Source: Bdellovibrionales bacterium
GTDB lineage: Bacteria > Bdellovibrionota > Bdellovibrionia > Bdellovibrionales > UBA1609
Direction of reading: 5' to 3'
Assembly (NCBI GenBank): GCA_016714165.1
Contig: JADJNU010000011.1
Span: 1 to 24,251, forward strand
Length of the DNA: 24,251 nucleotides
The notes beneath the pieces are model-generated. The model was not told the DNA's origin. It worked only from the letters and a program-made list of their open reading frames with translations, and ran no database searches. How positions within the stretch are numbered: the first letter of the stretch is position 1; each line of letters begins with the position of its first letter. A program made the translations under genes and the position numbers. Below are positions 1 to 8,229 of this stretch, piece after piece.

Positions 1-246
1 GGGATTTGTTTGCAGAACCCTGAGCCAAATCGAATCGCCCTCAAGCGGCTGCCGGGAACGATCTCTAGACAGTAATCATTGATTGGATCAAAGCAAGCCG
101 GTTTTGAGAAATTCGTCGAATCCGCGCAATCCTCCCAATATTTAAGCCAGAGGTAGGACATTCGGTTTGCCCGCTGTGGCTGTTGGACTTGAAAGGCTGC
201 CGGTCCCAGTGCTGTTGCCATCAGCTCCGGTGGGATCAGTACTCAT
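1..246 (-). CDS. Unknown protein, partial, second gene of duplicated module
   Basis: I do not recognise this protein. An ATG at 246-244 follows the stop of the upstream gene (262) by 15 bases. The first 34 codons are rich in Ser, Thr, Gly and Pro and begin MSTDP. An in-frame TAA at 144-142 then appears, but reading on in the next frame gives an uninterrupted, natural-looking stretch to the window edge with cysteines and the start LKYWEDC. I therefore infer a one-base frameshift at the T/A run near 141-145 and a gene that continues beyond base 1. The STDP start and the later YW...C spacing resemble the gene at 953-1692, which holds the same position behind a paralogous upstream gene. That resemblance is weak and short. 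Confidence 0.45.
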
Positions 247-261
247 GCTTTGAGATGTGGA

Positions 262-884
262 TTAATCCGATTGAGACTCTGTATTTTCACTTCCGCCGCT
301 GCCACTGTCCCCGTTGTTTCCGCTTCCTCCGCTCTTGGTTGCAAGTGCCACTGCGCCGGCCAAAACAGCAGCGCCCCCCAATGTCCACGCCAAGTATTCG
401 ACGTCTTGGCCAGTTCCAAGGTTTGTGGCTTTGCAAGAGGCCTATGGCGGTCGTTCGCGATGTAAGCATAATCCATTGGGCCTTTGCAGCCTGTGGAATG
501 GCGGAGTCATTTGCAATATCGATCAGCTTCCCTTATGGAATTTTATTTGTTCTCCGCAAAACTACGCAACCTCACGAGCAGATTGCAAGCAGACCCGATG
601 CTGGCGCTTGCCGCCTGGCCAGTCTGGCTGGCAGCATTTTGAATATTGGCGTTGGGGTTGATCGCAGTGCTTTGTTTGTAGCCCATGGTCGTGATGGCAG
701 AGGCAGCGGTACTCTCTTGCGCGCTTTTGGTTGCCAGGCAAGCAGTCGTCATTTTCTGATAGGTGCTCTCGCAGCCAGGATCGCTTGCCCCTTGCCCGTG
801 GGCCAACAATGGGACCGCGAACACGACAAGCAAGTGAAGCCTCAAAAAGGAAGCAAATCTAAAAACGCAAAAGCGATTCCCCAT
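262..884 (-). CDS. Secreted Cys-containing protein with hydrophobic C-terminal tail (paralog of 1670-2467)
   Basis: Exported protein of unknown function, about 206 residues once frames are joined. Residues 1-30 form a signal peptide (hydrophobic core LRLHLLVVFAVPLLA). The mature part begins near DPGC, followed by a C.AT segment, an Asn/Ala/Gln-rich stretch with GQAA, and an AC pair. The original frame stops at 543. A second frame at about 435-262 carries ASCKATNLG, then a hydrophobic segment (LGGAAVLAGAVALATK) and an acidic Gly/Ser/Asn tail ending in QSD and TAA at 264-262. The order signal peptide, DPGC, AC, SCK, hydrophobic segment, polar tail is the same as in 1670-2467, which shows that the two frames belong to one gene. 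At least two indels lie between 435 and 590. The final segment may anchor the protein in a membrane. Location in the inner or outer membrane cannot be told. Confidence 0.6.
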
Positions 885-952
885 TTGCTAGCATTCCCCA
901 CTCATCGTTTTCAAACCGCCCTTCTTACTTTTTGCATACTCCCTTATGTGTT

Positions 953-1692
953 TTACAGAATTCTGCGCAGCCTTTCCCCAGAGCCATATTGAGAACAGTA
1001 TTTAGTCATCGGCGCCAGGACATTCAGGCTGTTCATCATTTGTGAGGACGAACAATCTGGCTGTCCGGCAGAAGCCAATGTTCTTGTTCCAGAAGCAGGG
1101 ACTGCGATTCTGGGACTCAATGAAGATCCGGTTTGACTCTGTGATGAGGACACGTAGCGGGGTGTCCCGCGTGTTGATGAGGAGACGTAGCTGACGTGCC
1201 GCCACTGAAACTCCTTGAGTAAGCGGCCGATAGGTGTTGCCTTCCTGTGGCAAATGGCGATCCAGATGAAGATGTCTGATCTGTTATTGCATTTTGATCT
1301 ATCGGTTGAATTGTTGGGACACCAATTGGGGTTACTGTATCCCACAACGTATTTGCAGGAATCAGCTTCGGGCTTTGCAACACAAAAGCCAGCACATGTT
1401 GGATCACTTGAGCGACTTGTTTCTGTGACTTGGAGGCAATAATTGTTAAGTCTATCAAAGCAATCAGGGCGCCGTAATTATCTACCCCTGAGCAAGTGCC
1501 CAGAGAAGCCAATGAGGAGCTAAAGCTTGGATCTTTAGAGATGATTGAGCAATTAGACTTTATGTCCTCAGACGCGCTAATCTTGTTTGATAGAACGGCC
1601 ACACAATGGTTGGTGGTCCAATACTCCACCATTTTATCATAAGTCTGAAATCCAGAGTCCGGGTCAGTGCTAATTGGATCGCCCAGCGTCAT
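953..1692 (-). CDS. Unknown protein, second gene of first module copy
   Basis: I do not recognise a family. The ATG at 1692 overlaps the end of the upstream gene (stop 1670) by 23 bases, which suggests translational coupling; an alternative ATG lies at 1713. No clear Shine-Dalgarno sequence precedes either. The first ~170 residues read as a soluble protein with several Cys (TNHCVAVL, SNCSII, GTCSG) and a helical segment around ALIALIDLTIIAS. After about 1200 the frame changes, and the tail continues in another frame as a Ser/Thr-rich region ending at the TAA at 953. It has no signal peptide at the chosen start, so it may be cytoplasmic, or the start may be further upstream in a shifted frame. 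It sits between two paralogous secreted proteins, so a shared pathway with them is likely. Confidence 0.5.
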
Positions 1693-2467
1693 CAGAAGTG
1701 GTGGTGGTGTCATCGCCTGATGATTTGTCCTTGCTTCCACTGCTTTTTGTCAGAAGAAATATCCCGCCCGCAGCCGCTGCCGCAAGTCCAAGCGTGGTGG
1801 CGCTGATGCCGGTTTCAGTTACGAGCGTGCCCATGTTCTTTTTGCAACTTTCAATGTGACCCTGGGCGGTATTAGCATAGGTATCTTGTTGCATTGCGAG
1901 AGTTGCCTGATTAGCGGTTCTGTAAGCATTCCCTCTATTCTTGTGCTCAGTAACTGCCTTCCCGCAGGTTTCTTCACATTTTTTAAGGGTTTCAGCGCAA
2001 GCAGCCGCAGTTCCGGCATTAGCGCCTTGGCCTATGCGCGCAGCATTCTCCTCAGTCCCAGCCGCCCCGTGGATGTTGCCAGGAGTTTGATTCAAGGAAC
2101 TGACTCCGATCTGCGCGTTTGCATCATATGTTGCTGCTGTGGCGACGCATTGTTTTGAAAGTGCATCAAAGGCCTTAGTGCAACCAGGATCATCTGCTCC
2201 GCCGCCACCTGGGGGGATGGTGGAGTGGCCGCTGTGGTGGCACCGGTGGCCGCCACAGCAGGGGCGGCGGCAGCTGCACTGCAGCAGGGGCAGTGGGTGC
2301 TGCAGGGGACGGGGGTCGGAATGCAGGGGCTGGACCCACCGACCATCCCCACCCGCCGCTGCGGCAGTTTGACCGAAAGGCGATCCTGCTATTCCCAGTG
2401 TAAAAAAAACTGCAACCAATTGCTGTCCCAACCGACTTCTATTTTTTCTTGAATTTAAAATTTTCAT
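1670..2467 (-). CDS. Secreted Cys-containing protein with Ala/Pro/Gly-rich linker and hydrophobic C-terminal tail
   Basis: Exported protein of unknown function, about 265 residues. I chose the ATG at 2467 over the longer frame because MKILNSRKNRSR is a good basic n-region followed by a hydrophobic core (LVAVFFTLGIAG), and AAGGACG lies just upstream. Residues ~40-95 are very GC-rich low-complexity sequence; the Ala/Pro-rich reading lies in a neighbouring frame, so two compensating indels probably flank 2200-2350. From DPGC (about residue 93) the frame is good: C-rich helical segment, ACAETLKKCEETCGK, HIESCKKN, then a hydrophobic segment (ATTLGLAAAAAGGIFLL) and an acidic Ser/Asp/Thr tail ending in GRSN. 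It is a clear paralog of 262-884, which lacks the low-complexity linker. The cysteine pattern suggests disulfides in an exported domain. Confidence 0.65.
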   Translation of the reverse strand: MKILNSRKNRSRLGQQLVAVFFTLGIAGSPFGQTAAAAGGDGRWVQPLHSDPRPLQHPLPLLQCSCRRPCCGGHRCHHSGHSTIPPGGGGADDPGCTKAFDALSKQCVATAATYDANAQIGVSSLNQTPGNIHGAAGTEENAARIGQGANAGTAAACAETLKKCEETCGKAVTEHKNRGNAYRTANQATLAMQQDTYANTAQGHIESCKKNMGTLVTETGISATTLGLAAAAAGGIFLLTKSSGSKDKSSGDDTTTTSDDAGRSN

Positions 2468-2754
2468 CGTCCTTACCTGCCATCCCTTTTTGGCTAATAT
2501 CCCGATGAGGCGCATTCGCAAATCGGTTTGAGCCAATTATTTGCATTATGGTATCCAATTTATTAGGACTTCGCAGAAGAACGGTCTGTCAACTTCATGT
2601 CCGGATCTTACGTACTCACAGCAGGAGCTAATCCATGTCCTATCATCGTACATCCAATTCCAAATTGCAGAAACTTGATTGATAGAAAATCGACAAAAAG
2701 TTAGCTTTTGGCGTCTTTCGTCTCATTTTGAGATGGAACAAGGCCGGGGACAAT

Positions 2755-3375
2755 TTATCTATTGGATTCGATTCGACTGAATTCGGTACGGGGAGGAATG
2801 GTGCATTCGATGTGGTAAAACGTGCACAGCCGAGACAAATAGAAAGCCGTGTAGATATCGTCAACACCATCTTTAATAATCGGCGGACTTCCTCAAGTTC
2901 AGGGGAGTCATCGGTTAATTTGAGAACCTTGATGCTGCGACCTTCAGATGCGTCGGTGGCCCACGCATAATATTCCAGGAAGTCATCAAGATGGGGATCC
3001 TTTGGGCGGATCAACAAAATCACCACGTCTTGACCGCTTATAATTTGCTCGGGAGTTGAATTCTTCATGCTGATGTGGCTCACAATCACGTTGTCGACAC
3101 GACGTCTTGCAAGTAGTCTTTTAACCACGAGTTCCCATCGCGGCGAAATACACATGCCATCCGAGCAAACAAACCGAATTCGGACGGTCGGCTTATTGTA
3201 GATATCCCCGCAAGAATTGATTTTGGCAACTGACTGTTTCACCCTGTCCTGGCCCCGTCCAAAATACAATCGCAATCGCAAGTATTTCCGGAGTTCGTTT
3301 GAGAACATTATTGATAGATTTGGTAAAGGATTTCAGTCTTGCATTGAACAAAATAGAAGATACAAAAATACCCAT
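2755..3375 (-). CDS. Unknown; possible degenerate low-molecular-weight phosphatase-like protein
   Basis: About 206 residues after joining frames. The central part contains RIRFVCSDGMCISPRWE, which resembles the beta1/P-loop of low-molecular-weight tyrosine phosphatases and arsenate reductases (FVC.gN.CRSPmaE), but the loop Arg is Ile here. GQDVVILL further on could be the next core strand. If the match is real, the enzyme has lost a phosphate-binding residue. The C-terminal part improves if the frame is shifted near 2880, giving DGVDDIYTAFYL and a TAA at 2757-2755; the uninterrupted frame runs to 2643 but becomes unconvincing. The N-terminus is unclear: the frame from ATG 3375 has a hydrophobic stretch (EILAIAIVFW) that might be a signal sequence, which would argue against a cytoplasmic phosphatase. 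Confidence 0.35.
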
Positions 3376-3614
3376 AGTTGGAGGTTACCTCAGAGCAATC
3401 GGTGTGCCAGTCTTGGAAAGGCGAAGTTACAGGAGAGGTGAGACTTAGATGGTAAAAAAGAAAAGATCACTCAAAACTTCACCAAAATAAATATTTTACA
3501 AAATGGTTTTAAATGGGTCATCTCTGCGAGATGCCTTCTTGTTGTGGAGATTCGCTTCGGCCGTGCGCAAAAATACGCTCCCGGCCGATTCTATCACCTC
3601 AATTTTTTTGGGTT

Positions 3615-4092
3615 CTACTTGTTGTTGTAGAGAGTAATCGCGCTCAGCGAATTTTTTATATGTCCTTCGATGAGCTTAGTCGTGTAGTGACGTATAGTAA
3701 GGTATTATTCTTCCTATCATAGATTCTTCTGACGTTTAGTTCCTTAAAGAGATTAAAAAATTTCTTATTAAAGCCACCCTTGTCGACAGAGAAAATATCC
3801 TCTCCTTCAGAGCTCTTTTCAATTTTCCTCAAGTCACTTTCAGATATTGGACCCGTTTGTCGGCAGGCTATACTTGAATCTGACGGATCACTTGAAAAGT
3901 CAGACCAGTTGCTTCCACGGTTGAAACAAAACAGGTTGCTCCAGATACAACTGGATCTTGAAATGCCAATACCTTCAGTTTATTGCTAGCAAGGAAGTTC
4001 CAGCCCTGGTGCCCATACTAAATCCACCGACCTCCTCCGCAAGAACAGATCCGCTGGCCACCGCAACCAAAAGAGCTAAAAACACTTTTCAT
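3615..4092 (-). CDS. creA: CreA-family periplasmic protein (broken by frameshifts)
   Basis: Member of the CreA family, small exported proteins of unresolved biochemical role, about 157 residues in E. coli; this gene spans 159 codons. The ATG at 4092 is preceded by GTGAGGAAATTT, a good ribosome binding site. Joining frames gives a signal peptide (LALLVAVASGSVLA, cleaved before EEVG), then KLKVLAFQDPVVSGATCF, SDPSDSSIACRQTGPIS, GEDIFSVDKG, RRIYDRKNNTLLYVT and KLIEGHIKNSLSAI. These follow the family order (FDDP.v.GVTCY, DtSdASIaCRQvGPI, DkkrNtLvYl.Y, lieGSpkNSvS), including both conserved Cys. The stop is TAG at 3617-3615. At least four indels interrupt it, which is why no long open frame is visible. 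It lies 69 bases downstream of the exported protein at 4162-4944, possibly in the same transcript. Confidence 0.8.
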
Positions 4093-4161
4093 AAATTTCC
4101 TCACTTCTGATGTTTATTGTTTTGAATATTCTCACAGAGAATCCCCCCTTTTGAGAGATCC

Positions 4162-4944
4162 CTATCTAGCTATGGCTTTATCCTGGAGTGTCCCTGTTAA
4201 AGCCAGATTTTCTTGGGTTTCAGAAAAGAAGTAAAAGTAATTTGGTATTTTTATCTTCCCTTCATTCGGCTGGATACCTTCCTCCAACGGGAGAAAACTG
4301 GGATCCCGTGAGTTTTTAGAAGCTTGATTAGATTTTCCTGTGAGTTTGGCTCAGAGAGGTAATTTTTAAAGGGCCAGTAATAACACCCTTTATGAATTCA
4401 CCATCATACTGATCTATGGCGCCCAATTTTCGCCCCCATCTTTCCACTTCTTGAGAGTCATCGTAGTGTTCGATTCCGAATGTCGACAACGGCTCCATTT
4501 TGAAAGATTAAGATGATCATTCCTTCAACGTTAATCGTACCCTGCGCAAATGTCTGGGAGACAGTTCCGTTCTCCTGATATCGGACGCCAACGGCAAACG
4601 GAATAATGATCTCCAAATGACTATTTGATGGAGCAAGAATTTGACTGACCTTGACATCGAAGTCCCGAATTTGCAGCCACTTCAGTTGACTTAAGATAGC
4701 GTCCGCTCCAATGAGTGGTTTCAATTTGCTCGCTTAGTTTGGGGTCAATCGCGCCCTCTTTAATAATTTCGATATCGTTCCATCCGGGAAACCGGAGGTA
4801 GTTTTTCGTGTCGAGGCTCCTCGCCTGAGCGGTCGGCACCGGTGAATAGTTAGGAGACTTAGTCTCGTTCGGTTCAGCAAAAGCCGAAAGCCCAAATCCT
4901 ATGAGTGTCGTTAGAAGCAAGGGTGTAGGTGTAATTCTTATCAT
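4162..4944 (-). CDS. Exported protein of unknown function
   Basis: About 260 residues, no family recognised. The start at 4944 is supported by CTAAGGAGAATTCA immediately before ATG. Residues 1-23 are a signal peptide (MIRITPTPLLLTTLIGFGLSAFA). The mature part reads RFPGWNDIEIIKEGAIDPKL, then (after a frame change near 4725) PLIGADAILSQLKWLQIRD, a beta-rich middle with VGVRYQENGTVSQTFAQG and INVEGMIILIFQNG, then HYDDSQEVERWGRKLGAI and DGEFIKGVITGPLK. The last part, PLEEGIQPNEGKIKIP and FFSETQENLALTGTLQDK, ends at the TAG at 4164-4162. At least three frameshifts are needed (near 4725, 4480 and 4340). It is divergent from the gene starting at 5098, with about 150 bases between the two starts. 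Confidence 0.6.
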
Positions 4945-5097
4945 TGAATTCTCCTTAGAACGTTGTAGAAGTTTGTTTCCGAGTCGCGGTTCGATATTCA
5001 GCAAGAATGGGGCCAGGTTTTCTTGGCATCAGCGGGATCGTGATGACGAGGCAATTGAGCAACTAAACATAAACATATCGTTAAGGGAGGCATTTTA

Positions 5098-6000
5098 GTG
5101 AATAGGCATCATATAACATTAGAGGTCTTTAAAAAAATACTGTGTCTGTGTTCCTTCGTGTTCGTTCTTGGGGGCACGCGACGTAAAGGCGAGAGGGGAA
5201 GTTGAATCTCATGGTACCTATTGGTCAAATGGACGTTTTCTTGGTCGACCTCTTAAATCTTCCGAGGACAAGGGGATTTTTTCCAGGACTAGGGAACAAT
5301 GGAGCTTGAAGTCAGTTACGGGGCCATAGAGGGGCATGACAAGTATCTCGGATTGAATTTTTCGGTTTCAACCAAGTCTTCAGCGGTCCTAGAGAAATTT
5401 CTGCCTTCTGATCTCAATAAAACCTATGTGCTTAGCTATGAGCATCCCTACCCTCTGAATCCTGTTTGGAACGATACCCACTGGCTTTATAACTGACATC
5501 AAAGACGTTGAATCCAGCAACTCTGTTCCGTCTTTCATGAAAATTGAAGTACCAAAGACGGAGGGTCGTTTTGGATCTTACAGTCCTGATGGATCCCGAA
5601 ACGGTGTTTGCTGAGGTCGAGGTGGGGATTTTTTGTCAAAGGTTTGCACTTTTAACCCTGCACCTCGGCGGCATGGCGGGAGGGAAAGATCCGTCAAGCG
5701 TTTTTACGGATATGGTTATTTATGGAGAGAAAATTGTGCTGCTGCAGAGGCTCTTTGCCCTTTTCCGCGAGGTCAGAGTGGGATACCGCAGGACTTTATT
5801 GAAGTCTGGGAAGGTTCGACCCGAATTGTTCACAGATCGATGTTTTAGAGCAAGTAGGGCAATTGAAACAAAGCGCAACCGGCGCTGCTAGACTAGAGGA
5901 AATTAAAAGAGCATTATTGGAGGATCCTGAATTTTTGAAGAAACTAAAGATGCAACTTGATCGAGAACTAGAAGATGCCGTTATCCGGTCGTGGATGTGA
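5098..6000 (+). CDS. Exported protein of unknown function
   Basis: About 300 residues after joining frames; no family recognised. I start it at GTG 5098 because TTAAGGGAGG lies seven bases upstream and the first residues form a signal peptide (VFKKILCLCSFVFVLGG). The next pieces are DVKARGEVESHGTYWSNGR and FLGRPLKSSEDKG, then in another frame MELEVSYGAIEGHDKYLG through PVWNDTHW (5299-5490), then TDIKDVESSNSVPSFMKIEV. The 5590-5840 stretch is ambiguous between frames. The C-terminus is a clear charged helix, DVLEQVGQLKQSATGAARL and EFLKKLKMQLDRELEDAV, ending in WM and TGA at 5998-6000. The coiled, charged C-terminus after a beta-rich domain is the most distinctive feature seen. Confidence 0.55.
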
Positions 6001-6031
6001 CTTTTGCGGCAGGGGGAAGCTGAGTTTTTAA

Positions 6032-6055
6032 GGCCGACCCAGAAATGGGCCGGCC
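6032..6055. terminator. GC-rich hairpin with GAAA loop between convergent genes
   Basis: GGCCGACCCA, loop GAAA, TGGGCCGGCC: a 10-bp stem with one mismatch, 32 bases after the stop of the plus-strand gene. A run of eight T starts about 11 bases after the stem on the plus strand, so it is an imperfect rho-independent terminator. It also lies just past the stop of the convergent minus-strand gene at 6078. Confidence 0.55.
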
Positions 6056-6077
6056 CGCTGGTGAATTTTTTTTCTTA

Positions 6078-6602
6078 TTATCTGCGCCGTCCGCAGGACC
6101 GAGTAGACACTTCGCCTCGGCCCCGGTTGCATTCAACTACCCGGCAGTCGATGAGGCGCTCATTCCTGCATTGGAAGATGGCGTCGCGGGCAGCTTTCTC
6201 TTCGGAGGGTCCGAAACCCCGGATCGCTTTGGCAGGTGAAACGCCCACGTCCATCATGTCCTTGAGCAAGGCATCGGTAAAAGGAACTTTCACACCTTTC
6301 AACGCAATCTCCGTGCTCTCGAAGGCAAGACCAGCAGGAATCATGGCCATTAAAATGTTCTTCATGTCCTCGATCCACGGCCCGACACTCCATGTTTTCT
6401 GAAGGATGTCCAGGGCGTCCTGGAAAGGGTCTGTCAGGAGGGGGCAGTCTGTGGCCATGATCGCGGTGATCGCGGTGATCGCGGATCTCGTCGATGATAT
6501 CGAAAATCTCCAGCACCAAGGGCCTTGCTTTCTTTGGGTTTGAATAAGAATAAGAGAAATAGCAGACAGAACAAAAAGAAGTGACCGGTTTATATTTTTC
6601 AT
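6078..6602 (-). CDS. Small exported protein with His/Asp-rich repeat segment
   Basis: About 174 residues, function unknown. The ATG at 6602 follows AAGGGGGATAATCT, a good ribosome binding site. MKNINRSLLFVLSAISLILI is a signal peptide. The second section is best read in a neighbouring frame (PLVLEIFDIIDEIRDHRDH, then HGHRLPPPDRP), which makes a His/Asp/Arg-rich stretch encoded by a 9-bp tandem repeat; the open frame itself reads AITAITAI there. The rest (DALDILQKTWSVGPWIED, LKGVKVPFTDALLKDMM, SPAKAIRGFGPSEEKAARD) is an amphipathic helical domain, and the tail has four Cys (FQCRNERLIDCRVVECN and a later SC). The His/Asp stretch could bind metal, but this depends on the frame being right. Confidence 0.5.
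   Translation of the reverse strand: MKNINRSLLFVLSAISLILIQTQRKQGPWCWRFSISSTRSAITAITAIMATDCPLLTDPFQDALDILQKTWSVGPWIEDMKNILMAMIPAGLAFESTEIALKGVKVPFTDALLKDMMDVGVSPAKAIRGFGPSEEKAARDAIFQCRNERLIDCRVVECNRGRGEVSTRSCGRRR
6458..6484. repeat. 9-bp tandem repeat x3 (TGATCGCGG)
   Basis: Three exact consecutive copies of TGATCGCGG inside the exported-protein gene. On the coding strand they give Arg-Asp-His triplets in one frame or Ala-Ile-Thr in the open frame. Copy-number change by whole units would keep the frame. Confidence 0.9.
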
Positions 6603-6645
6603 AGATTATCCCCCTTGTAATATTGAACTCCGTTTCCACCGGAGT

Positions 6646-6771
6646 CGAAATGACACTATTGATGGAGACGAAATAGAATACTACAAAGGTCGTGCCAGAA
6701 AATCTTGCAAAGGTTGAGAAATTAAAACCTGAAGAGTAAAATTGACAACTCGGAGTTTAGTGTCATTTTCG
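6646..6771. repeat. Separated inverted repeat flanking ~100 bp in a non-coding stretch
   Basis: CGAAATGACACTA at 6646-6658 is repeated in inverted orientation as TAGTGTCATTTTCG at 6758-6771, identical except for one extra A/T in a homopolymer. Both lie in the 333-base stretch 6603-6935, in which I see no gene. The arms could be paired operator sites or the ends of a miniature element. No target-site duplication was evident. Confidence 0.5.
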
Positions 6772-6935
6772 TAAAATCTACGTTATCGAAATTCGCTGAA
6801 TTTAGTAATGACCTGCAGTTGTGCAAGAATATTCTGGTCAGGGGCCATGGGTTGAGATATGCATGGTCGCGATGTCAATAAGAGATTTTTGTTTTCTGGT
6901 CGAAATAAACATGGATGTAGCCTGATCTGCCGAGG

Positions 6936-7220
6936 TCAGCCGAAAAATAAAAGCTTGGTCGCCGTGCCTTTGAGGTGAACAACTCGGCCCTCGCCAGAAA
7001 TAGTTTCAGTCTTAGATTCTGCCATTGGGTTGAGTGGTTTTTCTGTGACGGTCCAAAAGGAGCTATTAGGGAAGGAGGTGAGGCCCCGCGACCTGTTTAA
7101 CTGTATAAGTCGGTGCGCCCTTGATGTCAGTTCTGAGCAGGTGAGTAGTTCCACTTCGACATCAGCGAATGCCGCAGAGCTGAGAACGAGACCAGCGAAA
7201 ACAAAAAGAGCTTTTTTCAT
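6936..7220 (-). CDS. Small exported protein, unknown function
   Basis: 94 residues. The ATG at 7220 has GGAGG five bases upstream, and MKKALFVFAGLVLSSAAFA is a textbook signal peptide cleaved before DVEVELLTC. The mature part has one Cys near its start and ends GRVVHLKGTATKLLFFG. It is intact in one frame. No family is recognised; short length and the DVEVELL start suggest a small beta-rich periplasmic protein. Confidence 0.6.
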   Translation of the reverse strand: MKKALFVFAGLVLSSAAFADVEVELLTCSELTSRAHRLIQLNRSRGLTSFPNSSFWTVTEKPLNPMAESKTETISGEGRVVHLKGTATKLLFFG

Positions 7221-7551
7221 TGTTCCTCCCATAGTGGGCCTGTTGTCCTTCTGACTTTAGGCCTCTGGTTGTTGATTCAAGCTTGATAAATTCAATTGTT
7301 AGCCCGATCAGAACATAGATGGAAATCTCAAATATGGGCAAGACTAACTGTAATATGTAAATAGTTCATGATGGGGGACAGTTACTGTATCAACTTTCTG
7401 GTAAATAAGGGACGTCCGTTCGACGCTCGGGGCAACCCGCGGCGTTTGAAAAATTGGATGGCCTATATTTGTCCTGATGCCAAATTGACACCAAGTTTTT
7501 AGGAGGTGGGTCCAATTGTAGAATCCCCTTGACTTGAGCACAGCGGCCCAG

Positions 7552-8040
7552 TTAGCTGCTGATCTGTCGCGAAAAATCACGATCGAATTCTTTGTGAACC
7601 AGGTGCCAAGGCCTCGATTTTTCAAAAGGTCTGCCACGCGTCTTTAATCAACAGGGCATGATTTAGCCTGGCCCCTGGGCTGAGTTGAAACTCCGACCAG
7701 GCTTGGACATATTCCTCGATGGAGGAGGGGTTAAAAAAACCAGGATCCTGAATAAGATCTGGAAAGCTCCGATTTGCGCGCAAATCGAATTTGACCATGA
7801 CCTTAACGGCGAAAGAGAGATCACTCGCTGCCACCCTCGCATTCTTGTATGTTTCTGCCGAAATATCCGGAAGGCTCCTTGGGAATTAGTGCGATATCAA
7901 GGTCGCTGATAGTGGAAGGCTGAGCCAAAGTCAAAATGAACCGGCTTCCGTAAATTACAAAGACGTCAAACACTTGCAAAGGTGGACTGTTTTTTGAGCA
8001 TTTCTAAAAGTATCTGCATTTGTTCTTCATCTAGACCCAT
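7552..8040 (-). CDS. Nucleotidyltransferase-fold protein (MNT/Pol-beta type), frameshifted
   Basis: About 163 residues after joining frames. MGLDEEQMQILLEMLKK starts at ATG 8040, then a frame change near 7970 gives FDVFVIYGSRF and, after 11 residues, SDLDIALIP. A Gly-Ser turn followed by D-x-D on a strand is the active-site signature of the minimal nucleotidyltransferase/polymerase-beta superfamily, in which the two Asp bind metal. A second change gives AETYKNARVAASDLSFAVK and PSSIEEYVQAWSEFQLSP; the end is best read as RPWHLVHKEFDRDF to a TAA at 7554-7552, which needs one T fewer near 7620. The alternative frame runs to 7344 but is less protein-like. It starts six bases after a small upstream reading frame, a spacing seen in two-gene toxin-antitoxin pairs, but no HEPN partner is visible. 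Confidence 0.55.
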
Positions 8041-8046
8041 TGGGGT

Positions 8047-8229
8047 TTAATTTTTTTGTTTTCTGGAGAGGGCGGGAGGTGGGGAATTTTCAGATCCGGA
8101 AGTAGAGTAAATGGAGATTTCCGACGGAGATAGCATTGGCGTCTCTGAGCGCGGATCTGCATGCGGCCCGACGATTGAACTCTGAACTCCTGCCAGAACG
8201 GAAAGCGAAAAGACGCCGGCTAAACGCAA
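8047..8229 (-). CDS. Putative small secreted peptide
   Basis: 60 residues from a TTG at 8229, or about 66 from ATG 8247 if one base is missing. The start RLAGVFSLSVLAG looks like a signal-peptide core; the rest is Ser/Pro-rich with no recognisable domain and ends six bases before the nucleotidyltransferase-like gene. It could be a real leader gene or chance; there is no good ribosome binding site. Confidence 0.3.
   Translation of the reverse strand: MRLAGVFSLSVLAGVQSSIVGPHADPRSETPMLSPSEISIYSTSGSENSPPPALSRKQKN

Noticed and set aside
183..992. 269-codon plus-strand open frame
   Set aside because: It is antisense to the secreted paralog at 262-884, which has a signal peptide and motifs shared with 1670-2467. 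The plus-strand translation is rich in Cys, Arg and Trp with no domain.
2587..2592. TTGACA-like -35 on the minus strand upstream of the 2467 start
   Set aside because: No -10 element lies at 16-18 bases; the nearest TAATAA is about 22 bases away.
3522..3538. Short CATCTC-TGC-GAGATG hairpin downstream of the CreA gene
   Set aside because: Only six pairs with a three-base loop and no T run; too weak to call a terminator.
7344..7637. 97-codon minus-strand open frame after the nucleotidyltransferase-like gene
   Set aside because: Its beginning overlaps a better continuation of that gene in another frame (ending at 7552), and the rest lacks a ribosome binding site and any protein-like pattern. 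I treat 7221-7551 as a stretch in which I see no clear gene.
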